A stretch of 64,000 nucleotides of DNA from Sphingobacterium composti (GCF_009829075.1 NZ_WUQZ01000005.1:106793-170792), one strand, 5' to 3'. Shown: positions 18,012 through 27,721, counted from the stretch's first letter. Translations and numbers: made by a program. The notes: generated from the sequence alone by a model not told the origin.

Positions 18012-19265
18012 TTAGTATATAATAAGTTTTCTATTTTCTAATTTATAATTGATACCTAGTTCTGTGAAGTAAGAAAGAACTGTCTTTAACGAAACATTTC
18101 TATTCATTTCACCAGAAAATTTTGTATCAGGAATTTTCCCATTCGCATATACTACATCTATATTATACCATCTTGAAAACTGCCTTGCCACTACATCAAA
18201 TGGAGATTTATTAAAATGAAATTGTCCCTTTCTCCAAGCGGTATGTTCTAGTACATCTACTTGCAAAGTTTTCAATGATCTATTGTTGTGAATAGCAGCA
18301 TTGCCTGGGGACAAAATGACAGATTCATTGTATGGATTGGTTACACGAAGTGAGCCATTCACTAAGGTCGTAACCATAATATTTTCGTTATCATAGGCAT
18401 TAATATTAAATTCGGTACCCAATACCTCTGCTGACTGTTTATTGTAAGTCACTATAAATGGTTTATTTTTATTATGGGCTACTTGGAAATAAGCTTCACC
18501 AGATAACTTGACTCTTCTTTCTTTGCTGTGTAGAAAATTCATTGGATATTCAATGCTTGATGCAGAATTAAGATCGATGATAGATCCGTCCGGAAGCTTT
18601 ACAGAATATGTCTCTCCACGAGCTGTAGTTAATATATTTAAACTTGTATCATACGTAGAGGAGTGATCTACATTTTCGTGGATTTCATATAGAAGTTGTC
18701 CTTCTAAAGTTTTACTTATTGATATGCCATTCTCATGAAGAATTTTCCCTTCTACTGTTTCTCCTAAATGTATTTTCTTACCAGATGGGAGCGTCAATGT
18801 AGCACCTACTTTTGCTGCTTGAATATCTTGGTTATTAACTGCTATTGTTTCAGTATTAATATTTATCTCTCTTTTAATATAAATCCATATGAATGAGCTA
18901 ACTACTAATAATATAGCGAAACTAATACTTGCGGTAGTTAGATTCAAATTTCTAAATATTGTACTCCACCATTGAACTAAGGTTTGCTTGTTGGAGTCTG
19001 TTTCCTTAGATAGAAGTTGGTGAATAGCAATATTTTTCTGCACATTTTCCAAAGCCTTGTCTTCGTCAAAATATTCTGAAATATGAATGTCCTTTCGAAT
19101 ATTATCCATATTAGTGAGTTTCCGAAATAATTCAATATTTCGAATATCTTCATCCAGCCATTTATTGAGCTTATCTTGTTCAGCACGTGACAATGTACCC
19201 GCTAGATAACCTGCTATTAGCTCCGCATAAATAATGGAATGACTAAATGATTTTTTATTTTTCAC
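18012..19265 (-). CDS. FecR family anti-sigma factor
   Basis: The 417-residue protein has a cytoplasmic N-terminal domain, one membrane segment at about 110-130 and a periplasmic FecR domain (YSVKLPDGSIIDLNSASS, RRVKLSGEAYFQVAHN). A C-terminal DUF4974-like STN-binding domain (TKFSGEMNRNVSLKTVL) completes it. It should hold the sigma factor encoded 75 bases upstream and receive a signal from a SusC-type receptor. That receptor is now only a fragment, so the relay has probably lost its input. Confidence 0.94.
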   Translation of the reverse strand: MKNKKSFSHSIIYAELIAGYLAGTLSRAEQDKLNKWLDEDIRNIELFRKLTNMDNIRKDIHISEYFDEDKALENVQKNIAIHQLLSKETDSNKQTLVQWWSTIFRNLNLTTASISFAILLVVSSFIWIYIKREININTETIAVNNQDIQAAKVGATLTLPSGKKIHLGETVEGKILHENGISISKTLEGQLLYEIHENVDHSSTYDTSLNILTTARGETYSVKLPDGSIIDLNSASSIEYPMNFLHSKERRVKLSGEAYFQVAHNKNKPFIVTYNKQSAEVLGTEFNINAYDNENIMVTTLVNGSLRVTNPYNESVILSPGNAAIHNNRSLKTLQVDVLEHTAWRKGQFHFNKSPFDVVARQFSRWYNIDVVYANGKIPDTKFSGEMNRNVSLKTVLSYFTELGINYKLENRKLIIY

Positions 19266-19340
19266 AAGGTAATTGTATTAGTTATTCACTACAACGGGAT
19301 GAAGTCAAAAATCTCTAAATTTTTATGAAATAATTTACAA

Positions 19341-19940
19341 TTATTTCATAAAAACATGAATATCAAGCCCTTGTAAATTCAAAAATATTATTAAAGAAAG
19401 GTATTCTGACTTGGATAGACGCTCTTTAAGTATAGTAATACCTCTCAATTTTTGATTCGTTACAGTACTGACAGATATTCCAAGCTCATCTGCAATTTCC
19501 TTTGGGGTTTTACCTTCATTATAAGTTAAGTGGATAACTTCTTTACATTTCGGAGGCAATGAGTCTATTGCTAACAACACTTTTCGCAATACTTCAGCCT
19601 GAATTATTAAATCCAACGTATTGACCTCACTGATGATGTCTTGAGAAATTAGTGTTTTATCATATTTAGACTTTACCTCTTGTCTGTCAAGGTCATCAAA
19701 ACAAGCATTTTTTACACTTAGATATAAATAGGATTGTGCTAATTCAAATTTTTTAAAAACTTTTTTGCTGATCCATAATTTTAAAAAGCAATCTTGTACA
19801 ATATCTTCAGATTTTTGGGTGTCATTTGTAATCTTAAAAGCAAAAAAACAAAGTGGCTTGTATAATTTTCTGAACAGAAGATTATACGTACTTTCATTTT
19901 GTATATCAAGAGCATTATTAAATTCTCCCATACTATACAC
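19341..19940 (-). CDS. ECF RNA polymerase sigma factor
   Basis: The 199-residue protein has region 2 (SEDIVQDCFLKLWISKK) and region 4 (LPPKCKEVIHLTYNEGKTPKEIADELGIS, shown as LPPKCKEVIHLTYNEGK and IADELGIS). It belongs to the Bacteroidetes FecI-like ECF group. An ATG at 19931 is an equally possible start. It pairs with the FecR gene downstream, and in an intact locus would switch on the adjacent receptor operon. Confidence 0.93.
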   Translation of the reverse strand: MYSMGEFNNALDIQNESTYNLLFRKLYKPLCFFAFKITNDTQKSEDIVQDCFLKLWISKKVFKKFELAQSYLYLSVKNACFDDLDRQEVKSKYDKTLISQDIISEVNTLDLIIQAEVLRKVLLAIDSLPPKCKEVIHLTYNEGKTPKEIADELGISVSTVTNQKLRGITILKERLSKSEYLSLIIFLNLQGLDIHVFMK

Positions 19941-20318
19941 TTTTGTTTTTCTAGGTTAATGTATGTTATAATAGTTGATTACAAATCAAAAGGCTCGGTC
20001 TATAATACCGTAAATCAAATCTACATAATACTTTATGAAATCCTACTACTACTATATATTATTTATCAATAATTTTCATTTTTAAGAATATGCACACACA
20101 AATATTTAATTTTTAAAGACTTTGAAAAAAATATGAATTATAACTTTTTATTAATTAAAAAAAATTCTAATATTCGTAAATCGGATATACCGATCAATAT
20201 CTACCATATTGAAACATAAACCTTTTTAAAATATACATTACAAGAAAGAAGAAACTATAAAAAAGTAATTTATAAGCGACCAACTATAAATTTTAAACTT
20301 TAATTAAAACCAAGTGAA
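19941..20318. other. Divergent intergenic region with a small dyad
   Basis: This 378-base, very AT-rich gap lies between the sigma gene (-) and the GH43 lipoprotein gene (+). I see no coding sequence. A dyad ATCGG-n5-CCGAT (20180-20194) could be an operator for one of the flanking genes. No clear TAnnTTTG element was found for the GH43 gene. Confidence 0.4.
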
Positions 20319-21395
20319 ATGAAAAATCTATTAAAAAAATCCAAACTTTTTTGGACCTGTATTGCATGCTTAACAATCACCTGTTCACCATCATTTGAAG
20401 ATACAACAGTTCGTGATGAACCTGTTCCATCTGATATCTCAAAAACTATCAAAAACCCTCTATTGACTGGATCTGATCCTTGGGTATATCAGAAGGATGG
20501 AAAGTACTATTATATGCATACTGATGGTGGGTCAATCAATTTGCGTGTTACTAATTCTGTTTCAAAGATAGCAAGTACGTCTCCAGTAAGAGTTTTCACG
20601 ACGACTAGAGGCGCGCCAAACTCAAGAAATGTATGGGCTCCGGAAATTCATTACATCAACAGTAAATGGTATATCTATTATACAGCTGGAAGCGGCACCG
20701 ATGTTACACAGCGTACTTGGGTACTAGAAAATAGTCATGCAGATCCTACACAAGGTATTTGGATAGATAAAGGTCGTATTTTTCACCCTGATGCTGATTT
20801 TTGGGCTATTGATGGAAGTATTATGGAACATAAAGGTAGTATGTACTTCTTATGGTGCGGCCGTCCAGGCGCAGCAGTAAATAATCTCACTCAGAATATT
20901 TATATCGCAAAAATGAATACTCCATGGAGCTTAGAAGGTTCTGTTACTATGTTAACAACTCCCTCACTAAGTTGGGAAAGAAGTGGGCACCCTGTTAATG
21001 AGGGACCACAAAGTTTAGTAAGCCCTAATGGAAAACAGCATATAGTGTATTCTCTAAGCTCTTGTCATACAGACAATTACGCCTTGGGTTTGTTAACGTT
21101 AAAAGATAATGGTGATCCGATGAAAGCGACTGATTGGGTAAAATCACAAGAACCAATTTTTACTAAAAATGTGGAAAATAAAGCTTTTGGTCCAGGACAT
21201 AATTCCTTCTTCAAATCTCCTGATGGTAAAGAGGATTGGATCATTTATCATGCTAATTCCAATGCGGGGGATGGTTGTGGTACTAAGAGAAATATTGGAA
21301 TTCAGAAAATATCATTTACAGCGTCTGGCGAACCGAATTTAGGAATTCCTGTTGCTATAGGAGCAGAAATAGATGTTCCATCTGGAGAATTATAG
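20319..21395 (+). CDS. GH43 family glycoside hydrolase, lipoprotein
   Basis: The 358-residue protein has a lipoprotein signal with the lipobox LTITC (Cys near residue 22), so it is anchored in the envelope. The GH43 propeller has the catalytic base in LLTGSDPWVYQKDGKYYY, WAPEIH, the Asp of WAIDGS, and a probable general acid in NEGPQ. The family hydrolyses arabinans or xylans, acting mostly on alpha-L-arabinofuranosyl or beta-xylosyl residues. It forms an operon with the sulfatase 42 bases downstream, which suggests a sulfated or decorated glycan substrate. Confidence 0.9.
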   Translation: MKNLLKKSKLFWTCIACLTITCSPSFEDTTVRDEPVPSDISKTIKNPLLTGSDPWVYQKDGKYYYMHTDGGSINLRVTNSVSKIASTSPVRVFTTTRGAPNSRNVWAPEIHYINSKWYIYYTAGSGTDVTQRTWVLENSHADPTQGIWIDKGRIFHPDADFWAIDGSIMEHKGSMYFLWCGRPGAAVNNLTQNIYIAKMNTPWSLEGSVTMLTTPSLSWERSGHPVNEGPQSLVSPNGKQHIVYSLSSCHTDNYALGLLTLKDNGDPMKATDWVKSQEPIFTKNVENKAFGPGHNSFFKSPDGKEDWIIYHANSNAGDGCGTKRNIGIQKISFTASGEPNLGIPVAIGAEIDVPSGEL

Positions 21396-21437
21396 AGCTA
21401 TACACGAGTCAATATTTCATATTTAATACATCTGTCT

Positions 21438-22814
21438 ATGAATTTAAACAAATTAATCATTAATGTATTGTCCTATTTATTATTCATAATAATTGGAGTT
21501 GGAAATGTTTTTGGTCAAGACAAAAAGCCGAACATCATTATTATAATGGCTGACGATTTGGATTCCCAACAGTTAAGTTGTTATGGAGGGCAAAACATCA
21601 AAACCACGCACATTGATGAGTTGGCAAAGGAAGGAATGCAATTCAATCAAATGATAGCCTCCGAAGCTATGTGTATACCTACTAGAGCTTCACTTTTTAC
21701 AGGATTATACCCCGTAAAACATGGAGCCTATCAAAATCATAAGGCTGTAAATTCAAATCTAAAAAGCGTGGTACATTATCTAAATGAGGCTGGCTATAAA
21801 GTAGGCCTTACAGGCAAAGATCATGTTACTAAGCCAGATAAAATATTTCCCTTTGAAATCATTCCAGGCTTTGAATCCAATTGTATTGCTACCACAGACG
21901 AATATTTTTTAGATAGTATCCGTACTTTTATTACAAAAGATAAGGATCCGTATTGTCTTTTTGTAATGAGCTGTAATCCTCATGCTCCTTGGACTGTGGG
22001 CGATCCTTCAGAATTTGATCCGGAAAAATTGGTTTTACCAAAACATTGGGTAGATACAAAACTAATCCGATCACAATTTACGAAGTACCTCGCTGAGGTC
22101 AGAAGATTAGATAATCAAGTGGGGGATATACTGTCACTTCTCAAAGAAACTAAACAGGACCAAAACACAATTGTAATATTCTTAGGAGAACAAGGAGCAC
22201 AATTTGCGGGTGCCAAATGGACGTTATTTGACGATGGAGTTAAAAGCTCGATGATTGTCAAGTGGCCTAAAACTATTCAGCCGAATTCCAAAACAAATGC
22301 TATAGTACAATATGAAGATATTACACCAACTTTGGTTGAAATAGCGGGTGGAAAAGTTCCGTCTGCATTAGACGGTTATAGTTTTTTGAATGTATTAAAA
22401 GGTAAAAACACAAAGCATAGAGATTTTGCTTATTTGATACATAATAATATTCCAGAAGGTCCAGCATATCCTATGCGAGGTGTCCGTAGCGACGAGTATA
22501 AATTGATCAAAAATTTAAATCACGAGGAAAATTATTACATCAAATATATGATGAATCCTAACAACGCTAGATTAGCTTGGAATACTTGGATGAAAAAAGC
22601 AGAAACAGAACCGACAGCTAAGTTCTTGACAGAAAGAATTTATAAAAGACCTGCTATAGAGTTTTATGATATTCAGAATGATCCATCTGAATTGAATAAT
22701 CTAGCCAACAAACCAGATTACAAAGATTTAGTAAAAAAATACGAAAGCGAATTACACAAATGGATGAAAAGCCAAGGTGATAAAGGAGCATCGTTAGATG
22801 TAGAGATAAAATAA
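21438..22814 (+). CDS. Formylglycine-dependent sulfatase (S1 family)
   Basis: The 458-residue protein has a signal peptide (ending FGQ, residue 27). PNIIIIMADDL supplies the metal-binding Asp pair. The modification motif C-I-P-T-R at 79-83 within ASLFTGLYP is the CxPxR type whose Cys becomes formylglycine. It should remove sulfate from a glycan in the periplasm and needs a maturing enzyme encoded elsewhere. It is the second gene of the GH43 operon and ends at a long bidirectional terminator. Confidence 0.93.
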   Translation: MNLNKLIINVLSYLLFIIIGVGNVFGQDKKPNIIIIMADDLDSQQLSCYGGQNIKTTHIDELAKEGMQFNQMIASEAMCIPTRASLFTGLYPVKHGAYQNHKAVNSNLKSVVHYLNEAGYKVGLTGKDHVTKPDKIFPFEIIPGFESNCIATTDEYFLDSIRTFITKDKDPYCLFVMSCNPHAPWTVGDPSEFDPEKLVLPKHWVDTKLIRSQFTKYLAEVRRLDNQVGDILSLLKETKQDQNTIVIFLGEQGAQFAGAKWTLFDDGVKSSMIVKWPKTIQPNSKTNAIVQYEDITPTLVEIAGGKVPSALDGYSFLNVLKGKNTKHRDFAYLIHNNIPEGPAYPMRGVRSDEYKLIKNLNHEENYYIKYMMNPNNARLAWNTWMKKAETEPTAKFLTERIYKRPAIEFYDIQNDPSELNNLANKPDYKDLVKKYESELHKWMKSQGDKGASLDVEIK

Positions 22815-22822
22815 CTCTATTA

Positions 22823-22864
22823 AGTATAATAAGTCTGAAATTGAAATTTCAGACTTATTATACT
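22823..22864. terminator. Bidirectional terminator between sulfatase and esterase
   Basis: A 19-bp stem (22823-22841 with 22846-22864; AGTATAATAAGTCTGAAAT and its complement) has a 4-base loop. It reaches the stop codon of the convergent esterase gene. Confidence 0.88.
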
Positions 22865-23678
22865 ATTTTGACCACTTTTCTAATGCTTGTAGGAGTAATG
22901 GATGTGCAGGATAAGCCATATCATGACCGTATCCATCCAATTCATATAGTTGCACGTTCGTATTTCCATGAAGTTTTAACATCCGATGTAGGTAAGCATT
23001 TTCTTCATAACGTCCCATCATTTCCAATTCTCTGTCGCCAGTTAGTAATAGCGTTTTTGGCACTCCCTTTCTTACCCAGTAAAGCGGAGATAGCTCATCA
23101 ACAGTTGGGTGTAATTCTTCCACGCCTTTTTCTTTCCTAGCCGTGAAATGTGTAATGGCTTGCGCACTATATGATACCACCCCCAGTAATTCATTCGGGT
23201 TTACCCCCCTATCAATAAGGTAACTTTGATTTAAAGCGACCATTAATGACAAATACGCTCCTGCTGAATGTCCTGCAAGAACTATCTTTTGATTATTTCC
23301 TCCAAGACCTTCAATATTTTCGAAAGTCCACCTCACAGCATCAGCAGCATCATTAATAATATCATGCACTTTTGCTTTAGGAGAGAGCCTATATCCCACC
23401 CCTACCACTGCTATATTTTTATTAGTCAGATATGATGGAATTTCCTTATTACCACCTGTCAATCCACCACCATGAAACCATACTACTGTAATGAAGTCTT
23501 TCTTATTCGTTGGATAAAAGACGTCAATTTTGCAACGGTCTTGACTATATTCGTCGTTATTTTTTGTGTAAACAACATCAGTTAATTTTTTATAATCATT
23601 TCCTTGTGCATGACTTTCAAAAATCAAACAACAAAGTAGTGACGGAAATAGTACAGCTAAAAATATTATTCTTTTCAT
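22863..23678 (-). CDS. Exported alpha/beta-hydrolase (BD-FAE-like esterase)
   Basis: The 271-residue protein has a signal peptide (about 1-25, ending SHAQ). It has the oxyanion-hole HGGG (WFHGGGLTGG), nucleophile elbow GHSAGAYLS, and probable acid and base in LTGDREL and GYGHDM. These define an HSL/feruloyl-esterase-like alpha/beta-hydrolase. It lies beside the sulfatase and GH43 genes and likely removes acyl groups from the same glycan. That link is inference from position. Confidence 0.88.
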   Translation of the reverse strand: MKRIIFLAVLFPSLLCCLIFESHAQGNDYKKLTDVVYTKNNDEYSQDRCKIDVFYPTNKKDFITVVWFHGGGLTGGNKEIPSYLTNKNIAVVGVGYRLSPKAKVHDIINDAADAVRWTFENIEGLGGNNQKIVLAGHSAGAYLSLMVALNQSYLIDRGVNPNELLGVVSYSAQAITHFTARKEKGVEELHPTVDELSPLYWVRKGVPKTLLLTGDRELEMMGRYEENAYLHRMLKLHGNTNVQLYELDGYGHDMAYPAHPLLLQALEKWSK

Positions 23679-23892
23679 TAGAAATATAAAATAGATAAAT
23701 GGTTATTGAGATTAATATACAATTCTAAATTACGATAATTTATTCTAAAGAATAAGCAGATCAAGAATTCTTTCATTAAACACTTTAAGAATGTCATCTT
23801 CAATAATAGCATTTGTAAAAGCTACTCTAACCTTGGACAGAAAGTCATAACCGTAAAAAAAGAAAACCTTATTAAGGTGTATACAAATCAAA

Positions 23893-23926
23893 AAAAAGGA
23901 GAATGATATAAATCACTCTCCTTTTT
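23893..23926 (-). terminator. Terminator after tRNA-Leu
   Basis: AAAAAGGAGA (23893-23902) pairs with TCTCCTTTTT (23917-23926), with an inner TGAT/ATCA helix. It lies directly downstream of the tRNA on the minus strand. Confidence 0.8.
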
Positions 23927-23929
23927 GTG

Positions 23930-24011
23930 TACCCAGCGCCGGAGTCGAACCGGCACATCCGAAGATATTGGTGTTTGAGACCAACGCGTCTACCAATTCC
24001 GCCAGCTGGGC
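23930..24011 (-). tRNA. tRNA-Leu (anticodon CAA)
   Basis: The minus strand folds as a class II tRNA. The acceptor is GCCCAGC/GCTGGGT, the D-arm includes TGGTAGACGC, and the anticodon stem TTGGT/ACCAA holds loop CTCAAAC. A long variable arm containing ATCTTCGGAT and T-arm GCCGG-TTCGACT-CCGGC complete it. The anticodon CAA is at 23975-23977 and reads UUG. CCA is not encoded. Confidence 0.95.
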
Positions 24012-24186
24012 AAGCTGTTTTTGTTGTTCGACAGTGCAAATATAGTTTTAATACCTACACTTGCAAAGAAAAAATACTGTGTTATACAAAAGTGTCTGAT
24101 TATTAGCTTATTTTTTTATATTCTGACAGTAGCATTTTTATTTACTAGAACCTATAGGCAATTGTTCTAAATTAAAATATCCTACT

Positions 24187-24783
24187 TCATTCCAATAGAT
24201 TAATAATTAGTATAAAAGCACTATAAAAGCTAATATCCTTTTCTTTGAAAATTTGCCTTAGTTTAGAAATCGCTTTGCTACGTGCAAAATACACCGTATT
24301 AGCAGTAGTACCTAAAGATTCACAAATTTCATCTGTATTTTTACCTTCAAAATGCACCATTCTAAACACATCTGCTTGTTGCTTTGGTAAATTATCCAAT
24401 TCAATTACAATCTGTTCAATTAGCTCCGTGTAAATAATCTGAGATAAGATATCTGTTTTCAGCTCAGGAGTATTAAGAATAATATCATCTCCTAAATCAA
24501 CATTTTTGATATAATATGTGCCCAAATGATCATAAGATGCATTTCTAGCTAATAAATACAGATAAGCTTTCATAGCAAAGACTGAATTTGTATTTTCCTT
24601 TTTTTGCCATAGTTTGCAAAAAGATTCGGAAACTATTTCTTCAGACACTTCCCTATTTCTTGTAATCTTATATGTATAAAACAATAATTGTTCTCCTAAC
24701 AAAGACATGAAATATCTAAGTCCTTCTTCATCGCCAGATTTTAGTTTTTCTAGATATTCTATGTCTTGATCCTTCTGCATCAT
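24187..24783 (-). CDS. ECF RNA polymerase sigma factor without an adjacent FecR gene
   Basis: The 198-residue protein has region 2 (SEEIVSESFCKLWQKK) and region 4 (LPKQQADVFRMVHFEGKNTDEI, with SLGTTANTVYFARSKA). ECF genes of this group usually sit upstream of fecR and susC on the same strand. Here the next thing downstream is tRNA-Leu. The nearest FecR gene (26328-27506) lies upstream with two genes between. Rearrangement of an older locus is likely. Confidence 0.9.
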   Translation of the reverse strand: MMQKDQDIEYLEKLKSGDEEGLRYFMSLLGEQLLFYTYKITRNREVSEEIVSESFCKLWQKKENTNSVFAMKAYLYLLARNASYDHLGTYYIKNVDLGDDIILNTPELKTDILSQIIYTELIEQIVIELDNLPKQQADVFRMVHFEGKNTDEICESLGTTANTVYFARSKAISKLRQIFKEKDISFYSAFILIINLLE

Positions 24784-24905
24784 GACATCATAGTTTAAGT
24801 TTATAACAACTCAATATAACAAGAAAATTCAAAATACTAAAATGCGGCCTATTTATTACTTATTAAATCATTTGTACTAATGAAGTAAACAATATTCTTA
24901 CAACA

Positions 24906-25928
24906 CTACTCTAATCTTCCATTTTTCCACGTCATCATTTCACCCCAAAAAGGTATTATAACATTCTCACACTTCACGTGTGGAAGATGTTTCAATGTTT
25001 GAGTGATGGAGGCTTGCCCTTTAGGATACGGCTTATGAGCCATTTCCAATAGGTGCGATAATATAGTATACTTTGTCTGAACCTGTCCATCTCCAGTACC
25101 AAGAATATTATTTTCTCGTTCAGCTCCCCATCTCAAAACCACCATATCGACTTTACCTTGCACTTTCGTGAAATGTGCTGGATTAAATCCCGAATCTCCA
25201 CAATGAAGCAGCGAAAAATTATTTGTATCGTCACCACAATCAATACGATAAATCGTTACAAAGTTTGGCAAATTGGGATCAAGCAAATGATCAGAAATAT
25301 CTGTTCGAATTGTAACATTCCCAACTTTATATGTTGTCGGAACTTGAGACATATATTGTGAATCTTCATTATAAAAGTTGGACAAAATTGGTTTTCCCTT
25401 TGAGTTCATAGCTTGCATTAATTTTTTGTTAGCATGGTCTCCGTGATTATGTGTGATGCACAAAAAGTCAAGATAGGGCTCCAAATCCTCTGCGATACGG
25501 TGATGTAAGTCAATCCCAAAACATCCTGATGGTGTCTTCACTACGAACCCCATATTATAAAGCAACCAAACCTTTGCTGTTCCCTTATCAACTTTTACCG
25601 TTTTTACTTCATGAAGAACTTTATCGAAAGCCGCTCGAAAGGCATAAAATATAGGTACAGTACGTTCCAATTCCTCTGCCTCAGCTCGAGTTTTAGACAT
25701 ATAATTTTTAAAAGGTTGATCAGAATATGGATCTGAAAATGTTTCTACACTTTTCAATATTTTAATGCGCTCATCATTCAGTAAGAAAGGTGAGGAGTGA
25801 TTTAAAGCTTTTACTAATTCAGCCCCCTCATTTTCATGATTTAAAATTATTTTACTAACACTCCCCTCTTGCGCATACAAAAGGGAAGTGAAAGCTAAAA
25901 TAAATGTCATTAAGCTAGATATTTTCAT
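24906..25928 (-). CDS. Exported metallo-beta-lactamase-fold hydrolase
   Basis: The 340-residue protein has a signal peptide (about 1-19, ending YAQ). The metal motif THNHGDH in FLCITHNHGDHANKK is the MBL-fold HxHxDH signature, with a later HCGDSGF block. The N-terminal 110 residues are helical and not part of the fold. Its substrate is unknown; relatives include UlaG-like lactonases. It lies within the rearranged sigma/FecR region. Confidence 0.85.
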   Translation of the reverse strand: MKISSLMTFILAFTSLLYAQEGSVSKIILNHENEGAELVKALNHSSPFLLNDERIKILKSVETFSDPYSDQPFKNYMSKTRAEAEELERTVPIFYAFRAAFDKVLHEVKTVKVDKGTAKVWLLYNMGFVVKTPSGCFGIDLHHRIAEDLEPYLDFLCITHNHGDHANKKLMQAMNSKGKPILSNFYNEDSQYMSQVPTTYKVGNVTIRTDISDHLLDPNLPNFVTIYRIDCGDDTNNFSLLHCGDSGFNPAHFTKVQGKVDMVVLRWGAERENNILGTGDGQVQTKYTILSHLLEMAHKPYPKGQASITQTLKHLPHVKCENVIIPFWGEMMTWKNGRLE

Positions 25929-25969
25929 ATTTAATGATTAAATTAAATGGTTAAATTCTATCCTTTTGG

Positions 25970-26326
25970 CTATGGAATTATAGTTTCTATATAATTCACT
26001 GTTGATAGAGTGTCTATGTCAGTAGAATTAATTAGGTAACGAGTTTTACTTCTTACTATACCACCTTTTTTGGGTTCTACCATTAATAAATTTTTCACAA
26101 CTTTAACCTCAGGTGTAAATTGACCATTTGTTTGTTCATATGACACAATATTATCTACTACACCCATTTTATTATCAAATTCAATAGTAGAGTTTGATAA
26201 AGTAAACTTAACGGTAGAAGGTAATAATGTATTGACATAATTATCTCCATAAACATAGCCACCTTTGGTGAAAAGTAAAGACTTATTTCCAAAAATAGGT
26301 TATGGCTCTCTAATAGATATTTTCAT
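25970..26326 (-). pseudogene. Remnant of an unknown exported or PUL protein
   Basis: Reading from ATG 26326, just past the FecR stop, gives MKISIREP and then a TAA. The same frame then stays open to 25970 as FGNKSLLFTKGGYVYGDNYV, then KMGVVDNIVSYEQTNGQ and DTLSTVNYIETIIP with a stop. An internal Met would give a 65-residue product. The open stretch of about 110 codons looks like the C-terminal beta-rich end of a larger protein. I do not recognise the family. It sits where a SusC gene would be expected. Confidence 0.5.
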
Positions 26327-26327
26327 T

Positions 26328-27506
26328 TTAGTTAATAATTATAAGTTTATTTTTGTCTTGTTTTTTCTCAAGTTTGAATTGTATATCGCTTTTTGATAGT
26401 ATATCCAGTACTTCTTTGAAGTTTTTCTTTCGACTAATGTTTGCATATAATTGTACGTTATAGCTATCATTTTTAACTTCATAATCGAAGTCATACCATC
26501 TACCCAAAACATTTAATACTTCTCTTAACTCGGTATCCTCGAATATAAATGTATCATTCACCCAAGATGTATATGTTTTAACATCTACCTTCTGAGAGAT
26601 TAATTCTCCACCTTTTATTATTACTTGATTTCCTGGCTTTAAAACAATATGCTTTTTATCATTCTCTACGAAGACCTTTCCTTCTACAAGAGTTGTTCGC
26701 TGTTCGTTTAAATATGAATTAGTATAAGCATTTACATTAAACTGTGTTCCTAATACTGTTATGGTTTGCTTAGCTGTTTTGACAATAAAAGGTTTTTCAT
26801 CGTCATTTAGTGATGATTTTTTAACATCAAAATATGCTTCCCCCTCCAATTCAACCATACGTTCTTTACCTCGGAATACAATTGGATACTTAAGTTTAGA
26901 TTCGGCATTAAGATATACAACTGTTCCATCAGATAAAGTAATATTATATTTTCCTCCTCTAGGAGTTTCAAAAACTGCGTATATTAATTTTTCTGTATCG
27001 ATATCACTGACTGCTGTTCCATCTGTATAATTGATTTCCTTACCAAAAATCACCCCATTTTGATCTTCACGCAAATCAATAACACGTCCATCAGAAAGTT
27101 TGATCCGAGCCTTATTAGTACCAGGATCTAAATCACTAAGTATCATAGTTTGATTTGTCATTAGATACTTGTAGGCTATAAAAGAAAAACCAAGTGTAAA
27201 AAAAACAATGACAGCTGCTATATTCAGATAACGTTGATATCCTAAATTTTTAATTGTAGAATCTGACTTTATCTTTTTAAATGATCTTTCTGCTAATTCA
27301 TTTTTCCAATTTAGATTTTGATCCCGCAACTCTAACCACAATCTTACATCCTCCAAAACCAATGATTCATCTTCAATTCGAATTAAAAATTCTGTATTAA
27401 AAATACTTTCTCTTCCCCATTCTTCTAAACGTTGCAATTCATCATCAGAAATGGTTTTATCGATCCTCTTAATAATTAGTTGTAATATTTCAGACTCATT
27501 ATTCAT
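26328..27506 (-). CDS. FecR family anti-sigma factor with no adjacent sigma gene
   Basis: The 392-residue protein has an N-terminal anti-sigma region, a membrane segment near 87-107 and a FecR domain (YNITLSDGTVVYLNAESKL, RMVELEGEAYFDVKKS). A C-terminal DUF4974-like domain contains NVQLYANISRKKNFKEVL. Upstream on the same strand there is only a 215-base gap and the SH3 gene, so its sigma gene is missing or displaced. The sigma at 24187 is a candidate partner. Confidence 0.92.
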   Translation of the reverse strand: MNNESEILQLIIKRIDKTISDDELQRLEEWGRESIFNTEFLIRIEDESLVLEDVRLWLELRDQNLNWKNELAERSFKKIKSDSTIKNLGYQRYLNIAAVIVFFTLGFSFIAYKYLMTNQTMILSDLDPGTNKARIKLSDGRVIDLREDQNGVIFGKEINYTDGTAVSDIDTEKLIYAVFETPRGGKYNITLSDGTVVYLNAESKLKYPIVFRGKERMVELEGEAYFDVKKSSLNDDEKPFIVKTAKQTITVLGTQFNVNAYTNSYLNEQRTTLVEGKVFVENDKKHIVLKPGNQVIIKGGELISQKVDVKTYTSWVNDTFIFEDTELREVLNVLGRWYDFDYEVKNDSYNVQLYANISRKKNFKEVLDILSKSDIQFKLEKKQDKNKLIIIN

Positions 27507-27661
27507 AGGAATTTTTGAATACGGTTAATAATAGTTTTTATTCTGGTTGAGTATAATACGATTTAGTTAAATAAATCTTAGTAAAATATATAGAAAATAA
27601 TAAAAATAAATTTTGAAGGCCTTAATCTGCAAGATTGCCTTCGAAATACATTGGATAAAAA

Positions 27662-27695
27662 AAAACGGATCTTCAACTATTAGAAGATCCGTTTT
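27662..27695 (-). terminator. Terminator after the SH3/BON genes
   Basis: A 13-bp stem (AAAACGGATCTTC at 27662-27674 with 27683-27695) has an 8-base loop. It lies 27 bases beyond the stop of the SH3 gene. Confidence 0.85.
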
Positions 27696-27721
27696 CTATA
27701 ATATATATAAGAACGTTATTT

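Noticed and set aside
22841..23140. A 99-codon plus-strand frame
   Set aside because: It overlaps the well-supported esterase on the other strand and has no family-like sequence.
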